Source: Gemmatimonadaceae bacterium
Lineage (GTDB): Bacteria > Gemmatimonadota > Gemmatimonadetes > Gemmatimonadales > Gemmatimonadaceae
DNA length: 18,820 nt
Assembly: GCA_025357975.1 (NCBI GenBank)
Contig: JANYKY010000088.1
Coordinates: 1 to 18,820 of the forward strand
Direction: 5' to 3'
The notes below the pieces were generated by a model, which saw nothing but the letters and a program-made list of their open reading frames with translations, was not told where the DNA came from and made no database searches. The position numbers were made by a program, and so were the translations under genes. Shown here piece by piece: positions 1 through 5,561 of the stretch. Each line of letters starts with the position of its first letter. Position 1 is the first letter of the stretch.

Positions 1-1
1 A

Positions 2-283
2 CATGGTGATGGGCGACTTCGGACTCCGCTTCTCGACCGCGTGTGGAGCGCTGAGGCACGAGACCTGTTTGCCCTCGTGAAAGAGAGCTTCGATCCACGT
101 GGCATTCTGAATCCGGGCGTAAAAATTCCTCTCGGGAATCAGAAGGCGATTGGGGACATCAAGTACGATCCATCGCTCGCGCCGCTCCCGCCGGCGGCAC
201 GCAGGGCGCTCGATCACGTTGGCGACGATCGCGCATATTCCGAGTTCAGATTATCGCTGGTACCGGAGCCTGAGCAGGACTAG
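2..283 (+). CDS. FAD-linked oxidase, C-terminal end (partial)
   Basis: This is the C-terminal end of a gene that begins outside the window; the frame is open from the left edge to the TAG at 281-283 (about 93 residues visible). The visible part begins HGDGRLRTPLLDRVW and continues with FDPRGILNPGVK. A glycine-rich HGDG stretch followed by 'FDP.GILNPGK' is the usual C-terminal signature of the FAD-binding_4/FAD-oxidase_C family (glycolate oxidase GlcD, D-lactate dehydrogenase and larger fusions with an Fe-S domain). The last 45 residues are a poorly conserved tail. The substrate cannot be told from this fragment, nor whether the full protein carries an Fe-S domain. thyX begins 39 bases downstream in the same frame, so the two may be co-transcribed. 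Family call is firm; specific function unknown. Confidence 0.8.
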   Translation, partial: HGDGRLRTPLLDRVWSAEARDLFALVKESFDPRGILNPGVKIPLGNQKAIGDIKYDPSLAPLPPAARRALDHVGDDRAYSEFRLSLVPEPEQD

Positions 284-322
284 TTTAACGGCTCGCCGCC
301 GTATGACCCTCGCCTTCCCGAC

Positions 323-1072
323 GTGATTTTTCTCGAGCCTCGAATAACCGTTCTTTCGCGCCCGGCATTCTCGGAGCCCGAACACCTCCCCGTCCAGTGG
401 CTTGGAGAGAGCACCGACGGTGAGCGACTGGCGGAATTTGCAGGGCGCCTCTGTTATATGAGCCAGAAGAATCCCGCCAGCCGCGCGACGCGGGACTACC
501 TGGAAAACATCAAGAAGCAAGGCCACGGGAGCGTGCTCGAACACGCCAACTACTCGCTCCTGCTCGAGGGCGTTAGTCGCTCGCTTACCCATGAGCTCGT
601 TCGGCACCGAGCGGGATTTGCTTATTCGCAGCTCTCGCAGCGGTATGTCGATGAATCCACGGCGAACTTCGTGATGCCTCCGGCGATCATTGGAGATGAA
701 GCGCTCGAGAAGGCATGGACACAGCAGGTGGAGGCCGCGCAGAAGAGTTATGTCACTCTCGTCGAGCAGCTCATGACACGCTATGCCTGGGTGGGCGATA
801 AAGTCCATCGCCGGAAGATGGCGCGCGAGGCAGCGCGTGGCGTTCTTCCGAATTCGACGGAGACGAAGATTGTCGTGACAGCAAATGCGCGCGCGTGGCG
901 GACGATGCTGGAGCTGCGGTCGAGCGAGGGCGCGGAGTTCGAGATTCGTCGCTGTGCGGTGATGATGCTGCGGACACTGCTTGGCGAGGCGCCGGGCTTT
1001 TTCTCGGATTTCGAGATTTATCAGGCGGGTGACAGGGCCGAGGCAGCAAGAATCAGCTACCACAAAGTCTGA
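323..1072 (+). CDS. thyX: Flavin-dependent thymidylate synthase ThyX
   Basis: ThyX methylates dUMP to dTMP using methylene-tetrahydrofolate, FAD and NADPH; it is the cytosolic alternative to ThyA. The 249-residue length is normal. The family core is visible as GHGSVLEHANYSLLLEG (about residues 67-83) and then LVRHRAGFAYSQLSQRYVD (92-110), the ThyX dUMP/FAD-binding signature. The start is GTG at 323: the frame is open back to the stop of the previous gene and holds no other start codon. No clear Shine-Dalgarno is visible. The spacing from RHR to the last Ser of the signature is eight residues (Ser105), one more than the textbook RHR-x7-S. A tandem heptamer array begins on the second base of the stop codon. 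ThyX identity is very secure. Confidence 0.97.
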   Translation: MIFLEPRITVLSRPAFSEPEHLPVQWLGESTDGERLAEFAGRLCYMSQKNPASRATRDYLENIKKQGHGSVLEHANYSLLLEGVSRSLTHELVRHRAGFAYSQLSQRYVDESTANFVMPPAIIGDEALEKAWTQQVEAAQKSYVTLVEQLMTRYAWVGDKVHRRKMAREAARGVLPNSTETKIVVTANARAWRTMLELRSSEGAEFEIRRCAVMMLRTLLGEAPGFFSDFEIYQAGDRAEAARISYHKV

Positions 1073-1124
1073 GCCACGAGCAACGAGCAACGAGCCACGA
1101 GCAACGAGCAACGAGCAACGAGCC
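1071..1124 (+). repeat. Tandem heptamer array (GAGCMAC)n
   Basis: Seven consecutive heptamers, reading GAGCCAC or GAGCAAC, run from 1071 to 1119, and a partial eighth (GAGCC) follows. Only the fifth base varies (C or A). The array overlaps the last two bases of the thyX stop codon. No reverse-complement partner array is visible nearby, so it looks like a lone arm of the kind of inverted-repeat element found at three other sites in the window. It is not coding. Confidence 0.85.
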
Positions 1125-1144
1125 CAATCCACAGGCCACAACAA

Positions 1145-1302
1145 CCTCGTCACGAAGGCACAAACGCACGAAGGAAAAGCGGAGATTTGGGGTCGAACGC
1201 TCTCGAAGGACACAGCCTGGCGCACAGAATAGCCTTTCAGCCGTGGAAGATTTCTGATCATTCTCCCGAAGTTCTTCGTGCCTTCGCGCCTTCGTGACGA
1301 GG
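1145..1302. repeat. Intergenic inverted-repeat element A (8-base units)
   Basis: The left arm at 1145-1173 and the reverse complement of 1274-1302 agree at 26 of 29 positions without gaps. After CCTCGT each arm is built of 8-base units: CACGAAGG, CACAAACG, CACGAAGG on the left and CACGAAGG, CGCGAAGG, CACGAAGA on the right. The 100 bases between the arms show no gene and no clear central hairpin. No target-site duplication is apparent. It lies 72 bases after the thyX stop, so it could act as a 3'-end RNA hairpin or be a small non-autonomous mobile or REP-like element; which one is unknown. Confidence 0.75.
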
Positions 1303-1381
1303 AGAAATCAACTCTCGCAAAATGTCGCGAGTCACGCCAGCAAGAAAATTTTTTCGACTCACAAAAGATTTTCTCTCTACA

Positions 1382-1409
1382 GCAATAATTCATGCGTAAT
1401 AATTATTGC
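1382..1409. promoter_or_regulatory. AT-rich dyad overlapping the operon promoter (candidate operator)
   Basis: A perfect 9-base inverted repeat, GCAATAATT at 1382-1390 and AATTATTGC at 1401-1409, is separated by 10 bases; a second palindrome, AATAATTATT, overlaps the right arm. The right arm runs into the -35 hexamer of the promoter of the ATP-grasp/KamA operon, which is where a repressor or class II activator would bind. No regulator gene lies beside it. Regulatory role is inferred from position and symmetry only. Confidence 0.5.
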
Positions 1410-1434
1410 ATCTGAGAAAACCGGTTCTTATACT
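1406..1434 (+). promoter_or_regulatory. Sigma70-type promoter for the ATP-grasp/GNAT/KamA operon
   Basis: TTGCAT at 1406-1411 and TATACT at 1429-1434 are separated by exactly 17 bases, close to the sigma70 consensus in both hexamers and spacing. Transcription would start near 1441, giving a leader of roughly 35 bases before the ATG at 1476. The surrounding 100 bases are much richer in A and T than the flanking genes, as expected for a promoter region. Confidence 0.65.
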
Positions 1435-1475
1435 GCGCAACGTGAATCGCATCCGCGCATTTTCGTAGGTACCGA

Positions 1476-2603
1476 ATGACCCGCATCGGTTTCGCCTACA
1501 ACCTCAAGCCAGAGTCATCAGAGCTCTCGGGCCCGACCGGGCCGGCCGCGCAGAATCAGATCCCCGGTGACGGCGATGCGTCCCGTCCCGAAGAAGACCC
1601 TCCAAGTACTACCGACGACGAATTCGCCGAGTGGGATAGTATCGAGACCATCGAGGCGGTTGCCGCGGCCCTTGGCGAAGCAGGCGAAGTCATCCTCCTC
1701 GAAGCAAATGAAGATTTTCCCGAGCGGCTCCGCAACGAGCGGCCGGACATCGTCTTCAACATCGCCGAAGGCCGTCATGGTGTGAATCGCGAGGGACACG
1801 TCCCCGCTATCTGCGAGTTCTATGGCATCCCTTACTCGGGGAGCGACCCGCTCGCTTTGTCCACGTGCCTGGACAAGGCAAGGACAAAGGAGACGCTCGA
1901 ATATCACGGCGTAAAAACCGCGGCGTTCACCGTTGTTCGCTCCATGAGTGACGTATCTGCTGCTCGCTCCCTTTCTTTTCCTCTCTTCGCCAAGCCGGTG
2001 CATGAGGGATCGTCGAAGGGAATCACAGAGCGGAATTTTTGCCGCACCTGGAACGACCTTCAAGTACAGACGGCGTTTCTTCTCGAGACATACAGCCAGC
2101 CTGTGATCGTCGAGGAGTATCTGCCAGGCGCAGAGTTCACGTGTGCGGTACTTGGTAACGGAAGTGAAGCGAGAGTTCTTCCCATAGTCGGAATGAACTT
2201 CGAGTCACTACCCGACGGCGCTCTTCCCATCTACGGGTTCGAAGCAAAGTGGATATGGGATCGCCCCGAGCGCCCTCTTCAGATGTTCGATTGCCCTGCG
2301 CAAATCGACGATTCGCTCACGAAGGCGATCGAGCTCGTGACGCTCGACGCTTATCGTGTGCTCGGATGCCGCGACTGGTCGCGCATCGACGTGCGGCTCG
2401 ACGCCGCCGGAACGCCGAATGTCGTCGAGGTCAATCCACTGCCTGGTATTCTCCCGAACCCCGCGGACAATTCCTGCTTTCCAAAAGCAGCCCGTGCGGC
2501 GGGAATGAGTTACAACGAGCTGATCCAGTCTTGCCTGCGGTTCGCTGCCGACCGACAAAATGTCGCTCTCAGCGAATTTATGGGCAGGGCTCGCGCCGCT
2601 TGA
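1476..2603 (+). CDS. ATP-grasp ligase 1, D-Ala-D-Ala ligase family
   Basis: A 375-residue ATP-grasp protein of the D-alanine-D-alanine ligase fold, expected to make an acyl-phosphate from a carboxylate and ATP and join it to an amine. Visible: an N-terminal strand (MTRIGFAYNL); FNIAEGRHGVNREGH followed by GIPYSGSDPLALS (94-130), matching the Ddl 'HG..GEDG...IPYTGS' region in altered form; the ATP-contacting lysine in FAKPVHEGSSKGI (Lys173); VEEYLPGAEFT (212-222); and the metal-binding EVNPLPG (318-324). Residues 11-55 are a Pro/Ser/Asp/Glu-rich insert not usual in Ddl. In the omega-loop FEAKW a Trp (259) stands where Ddl has Tyr, so it is unlikely to be a plain cell-wall Ddl. First gene of the four-gene operon; ATG at 1476 with only a weak AGG upstream. 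Substrates unknown. Confidence 0.85.
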   Translation: MTRIGFAYNLKPESSELSGPTGPAAQNQIPGDGDASRPEEDPPSTTDDEFAEWDSIETIEAVAAALGEAGEVILLEANEDFPERLRNERPDIVFNIAEGRHGVNREGHVPAICEFYGIPYSGSDPLALSTCLDKARTKETLEYHGVKTAAFTVVRSMSDVSAARSLSFPLFAKPVHEGSSKGITERNFCRTWNDLQVQTAFLLETYSQPVIVEEYLPGAEFTCAVLGNGSEARVLPIVGMNFESLPDGALPIYGFEAKWIWDRPERPLQMFDCPAQIDDSLTKAIELVTLDAYRVLGCRDWSRIDVRLDAAGTPNVVEVNPLPGILPNPADNSCFPKAARAAGMSYNELIQSCLRFAADRQNVALSEFMGRARAA

Positions 2604-2708
2604 TCGTCTAACAAGCAGAAAGGTTTGAACGGGGCTCGGACACTGGGTCCGTGGTTCCGATGCTACACATCGCCGCCTGTGGACACGCGGGCGCGTGGAG
2701 GCGCGAGC

Positions 2709-3722
2709 ATGAAAATTGGGGTGTTGTTCGACGGTCTGTCGGCCCTGGGGGCAACTCCGGATACGCTCATCCTCGAATCGGTAGAAGCGGTCGAGAATGC
2801 GATTTCCGATTGGGGCCACGAGCACGTCCGCGTTCCAGTCAACCCAGATGGACGCTGGGTCGAGCGCGTGCGTCGCGCCCATTTTGATCTCGTCTTCAAC
2901 CTGTGCGAAGGCATCGATGGTGTCGCTGCTTTTGAGCCGATGGTCATCTCAGTGCTCGAGTTGTTTGGAATCCCGTTCACTGGAAACACGAGCACCACGG
3001 CTGCGCTGTGTCTCAGAAAAAACGTCGTCAACACCGTACTCGACCGAGCCGGGCTGCCAGTGCCACGCTGGTCACTGGCGCGCAAAGGCGAGAAGGTTTC
3101 GAGTGTTGGATTCCCCGCCATCTGCAAGCCCGCGGCGGAAGACGCGTCGATCGGAATCGAACAGCGGTCAGTAGTAAGAAGCGGACGCGGACTGACCGCC
3201 CGTATCGAGGCGATGCACAACCGCTGGGACGAGGTTCTCGTTCAGAGGTACATCGACGGACGCGAGATCAACGTGGGAATCATCGACGGCGAAGTGCTTC
3301 CAATTGCGGAGATAAACTTCGGAGAGATGCCCCGCGGTATGTGGAAGATCGTTTCCTACCAGTCGAAATGGATAACCGGAAGTGAGGAGGATCTCGGTGC
3401 GATTCCATCATGTCCAGCGGACCTTCCAGCGGAGCTCGCGCGCGAGCTGGAGCAGATTGCCCTCGGCGCATGGAGAGCAGTTGGCGCGAAGGGTTACGGG
3501 CGTGTTGACTTGCGGATCGATGGGGTGGGTCGCCCTTGGCTGCTCGAGGTGAACCCCGATCCCGACATATCCCCGAACGCAGGCCTTGCTCGAATGGCCC
3601 ATGTTGGGGGAATGGATTACAACGCTCTAATCCGGCGGGTTTGTGAAGCGGGATTGAGAGAGCGGGTCGAGGCGTCGCCTGAGTTGTGGCAGCGTGCGCT
3701 GCATCTGTCGGGGATGCGATGA
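2709..3722 (+). CDS. ATP-grasp ligase 2, D-Ala-D-Ala ligase-like
   Basis: A second, clearly different ATP-grasp protein of 337 residues. It shares the fold with ligase 1: MKIGVLFDGLS at the start, FNLCEGIDGV (63-72), IPFTGNTSTTAA (88-99), the ATP-contacting lysine in AICKPAAEDASIGI (Lys140), VQRYIDGREINVG (178-190) and the metal-binding LLEVNPDPDISPNAG (278-292). The omega-loop reads YQSKW with Trp221, again not the Tyr of Ddl; the ATP loop AEDASIG also departs from the usual GSS.G. I chose ATG 2709 because GGAGG lies at 2697-2701 with a 7-base spacer; the frame is open further upstream (to about 2625) without a comparable signal. The gap to ligase 1 is 105 bases with a small hairpin near 2634-2650; the next gene overlaps by ATGA. 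Predicted cytosolic ligase, substrate unknown. Confidence 0.83.
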   Translation: MKIGVLFDGLSALGATPDTLILESVEAVENAISDWGHEHVRVPVNPDGRWVERVRRAHFDLVFNLCEGIDGVAAFEPMVISVLELFGIPFTGNTSTTAALCLRKNVVNTVLDRAGLPVPRWSLARKGEKVSSVGFPAICKPAAEDASIGIEQRSVVRSGRGLTARIEAMHNRWDEVLVQRYIDGREINVGIIDGEVLPIAEINFGEMPRGMWKIVSYQSKWITGSEEDLGAIPSCPADLPAELARELEQIALGAWRAVGAKGYGRVDLRIDGVGRPWLLEVNPDPDISPNAGLARMAHVGGMDYNALIRRVCEAGLRERVEASPELWQRALHLSGMR

Positions 3723-4297
3723 CGAGGATTTTTATCGGCGACATGGCACCGAAGGACAGGGCGAGGGTGCGCGAAATTCTCGAAGCGACGCGACTGTTTC
3801 GGGCTGAAGAAGTGGACGTTGCGATTGAGCTTTTCGATTCGGCATTTGGTGCGCCCACTGGCGTAGATGGTGCATTGCCCGCAGTAAATGTTATTCCTCC
3901 ATCCAGCTCCGACTATTTCTTTCTCGGCGCCTTCACCCCGGAAGAGGAGCTGGCCGGCTTTGCCTGCTACGGGCCAACGCCCGGCACGGATCGCACGTAC
4001 GATCTCTACTGGATTGCGGTCGATCCTGCCGTGCAGGGCTCAGGTAGCGGAACCATCCTCTTGAATGAGGTTGAACGAAGGCTAAAGGGACTGAACGCCA
4101 GAATGCTGGTAGTCGAAACATCGTCCCGATCCGACTACGGGAACACGCGAGGATTCTACCTCCAGCGTGGATACGTCGAGGCCGCACGCGCGCGTGATTT
4201 CTATGCACCGGCGGACGATCGGATCACTTACACAAAACGGTTGCAGAGCCGCGCCTCATCCATTGGATGGACGGCGCATGGAGCGGTTCAACAATGA
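3719..4297 (+). CDS. GNAT-family N-acetyltransferase
   Basis: A 192-residue GNAT protein, expected to transfer acetyl from acetyl-CoA to an amine. The acetyl-CoA pyrophosphate-binding motif is visible as IAVDPAVQGSGSGTILL (Q106-G-S-G-S-G111), followed by VVETSSRSDYGNTRGFYLQRGYVEAAR, the usual C-terminal strand and helix. The first 60 residues (IFIGDMAPKDRARVREIL...) match the N-terminal half of the fold. Start ATG 3719 overlaps the stop of ligase 2 as ATGA; an in-frame GTG-type start upstream would sit inside ligase 2. Between ligase 2 and KamA, and overlapping both by 4 bases, it must be translationally coupled to them. AblB, the beta-lysine N6-acetyltransferase that partners lysine 2,3-aminomutase in methanogens and some bacteria, is the nearest functional precedent, but AblB proteins are longer; this assignment is a guess. 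Confidence 0.85.
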   Translation: MTRIFIGDMAPKDRARVREILEATRLFRAEEVDVAIELFDSAFGAPTGVDGALPAVNVIPPSSSDYFFLGAFTPEEELAGFACYGPTPGTDRTYDLYWIAVDPAVQGSGSGTILLNEVERRLKGLNARMLVVETSSRSDYGNTRGFYLQRGYVEAARARDFYAPADDRITYTKRLQSRASSIGWTAHGAVQQ

Positions 4298-5469
4298 GTG
4301 ACTGGCAGAGAATCCTGAAGGATGAGAGCATCGCCACTCTCGAGAAGCTGCATGAAAAGTTCGGAGACGCCATCGATGTAGAGGCCCTGAGGCCTGCATT
4401 CGAGAATTTTCAGATGCGGATCACCCCGCATTCGCTCAATTCCATAAAGGAAGTCGGCGATCCGATGTGGCAGCAGTACGTACCGACTGTCGAGGAGTTG
4501 GACGTCGTCGATGGGGTGATCGACTCGCTCGACGAAGACGGCGACTCGCCCGTGCCGAACATCACGCATCGATATCCGGATCGCGCGCTATTTCTGGTGA
4601 GCCCGGTTTGCGCGAGCTACTGCCGCTTTTGCACGCGACGGCGGAAGGTCGGCGATCCGGAAAAAATTCCGCTCAACCAGTATGACTCAGCATTCGAGTA
4701 TCTGAGGCAGCATACGGAAATCCGCGACGTCATTATGAGTGGCGGCGACCCGATGATGCTGAGCGACCGGCGGTTGGAGTATTTGTTCCAGCAGCTTCGC
4801 GCGATTCCCCATATCGAGATCATCCGCATCGGCAGCCGCATCACATCGCATCTGCCGGAACGCATCACGCCTGAATTCTGCGAGATGGTGTCGAAGTACC
4901 ATCCGATCTTCATGAACGTGCACTTCAATCACCCGGACGAGCTGACACCCGCAGCGGTTGCGGCACTTGACCGTCTATCGCGGGCTGGAGTTTCACTCGG
5001 CTGCCAGACCGTTCTGTTGAAGGGCGTGAACGACGACCCGAAGGTGATGATGAAGCTGATGCACGAGCTGCTGAAGGCGCGCGTCCGTCCGTACTACATC
5101 TTCATGGCCGATCAGGTCGCGGGCGGTGAGCACTTCCGGACAACGGTGCAGAAAGGGCTGGAGATCATCCAGGCGTTGCGCGGATGGACGTCAGGGCTCG
5201 CAGTACCGCAGTTCGTAATCGACTCCCCCGGTGGCGGCGGCAAGGTTCCGCTTCTGCCGGAATACGTCGAAGAGATCAACGAGGACGAGGTTGTTTTTCG
5301 TAACTACGAGGGCAAGCGGTTCGCGTACAAACAGCCGAAGACGATTCCGGCTTCGGAGCCGCTGCCAGCCGTTGCCGCACAGTCGGACATCGTGCCGATT
5401 CTTCGTGGTAAGCGGCCGAAGAAGGAAGGGGCCGTGAGACAGCGGCGGCGCAAGGCGTCGGGCGAGTAG
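4294..5469 (+). CDS. KamA-family radical SAM aminomutase (lysine 2,3-aminomutase-like)
   Basis: A 391-residue radical-SAM, PLP-dependent 2,3-aminomutase. The [4Fe-4S] cluster motif is CASYCRFC (Cys106, Cys110, Cys113), followed by MSGGDPMML (SAM binding, 148-156). The PLP lysine is Lys317 in DSPGGGGK; this motif is present in KamA but absent from EpmB. Two aspartates that hold the lysine side chain in clostridial lysine 2,3-aminomutase (Asp293 and Asp330) align with Asp273 (YYIFMADQ) and Asp310 (FVIDSPGGGGK), favouring lysine or a similar basic amino acid over glutamate. The family reaction moves the alpha-amino group to C3, giving a beta-amino acid. The last 20 residues are a basic tail rich in Lys/Arg. 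Start ATG 4294 overlaps the GNAT stop as ATGA, with GGAG about 10 bases upstream. Last gene of the operon; an intrinsic terminator follows. Confidence 0.92.
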   Translation: MSDWQRILKDESIATLEKLHEKFGDAIDVEALRPAFENFQMRITPHSLNSIKEVGDPMWQQYVPTVEELDVVDGVIDSLDEDGDSPVPNITHRYPDRALFLVSPVCASYCRFCTRRRKVGDPEKIPLNQYDSAFEYLRQHTEIRDVIMSGGDPMMLSDRRLEYLFQQLRAIPHIEIIRIGSRITSHLPERITPEFCEMVSKYHPIFMNVHFNHPDELTPAAVAALDRLSRAGVSLGCQTVLLKGVNDDPKVMMKLMHELLKARVRPYYIFMADQVAGGEHFRTTVQKGLEIIQALRGWTSGLAVPQFVIDSPGGGGKVPLLPEYVEEINEDEVVFRNYEGKRFAYKQPKTIPASEPLPAVAAQSDIVPILRGKRPKKEGAVRQRRRKASGE

Positions 5470-5492
5470 ATCGACTCAGGTGCAAACGAGCA

Positions 5493-5519
5493 GGGTCGCC
5501 TTTCGGGGCGGCCCTTTTT
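5493..5519 (+). terminator. Intrinsic terminator after the KamA gene
   Basis: GGGTCGCC at 5493-5500 pairs with GGCGGCCC at 5507-5514 (8 base pairs, one G-T), with loop TTTCGG, followed by five T residues at 5515-5519. It lies 23 bases after the KamA stop, between two converging genes, and closes the plus-strand operon. There is no T-run in the minus direction. Confidence 0.85.
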
Positions 5520-5561
5520 GCAGCAATCCCACACCGACGCTGTGGGCAGTCACGGCGAGCT

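Noticed and set aside
303..326. Seven-codon ATG frame overlapping the thyX GTG start
   Set aside because: A leader peptide for thyX is possible, but there is no Shine-Dalgarno or attenuator; most likely chance.
981..1232. Plus-strand frame of 83 codons covering the heptamer array
   Set aside because: Overlaps the end of thyX in another frame, and its translation is mostly the repeat; no translation signal.
1071..1302. CRISPR-like array made of the heptamers and element A
   Set aside because: Units are far too short, there are no spacers, and no cas genes are near.
251..1393. Long open frame on the minus strand (380 codons) across thyX
   Set aside because: It is antisense to a certain thyX gene, runs into the heptamer array and element A, and shows no recognisable domain.
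1294..1479. Plus-strand frame of 61 codons before ligase 1
   Set aside because: It covers the right arm of element A, the dyad and the promoter; no Shine-Dalgarno and no protein-like pattern.
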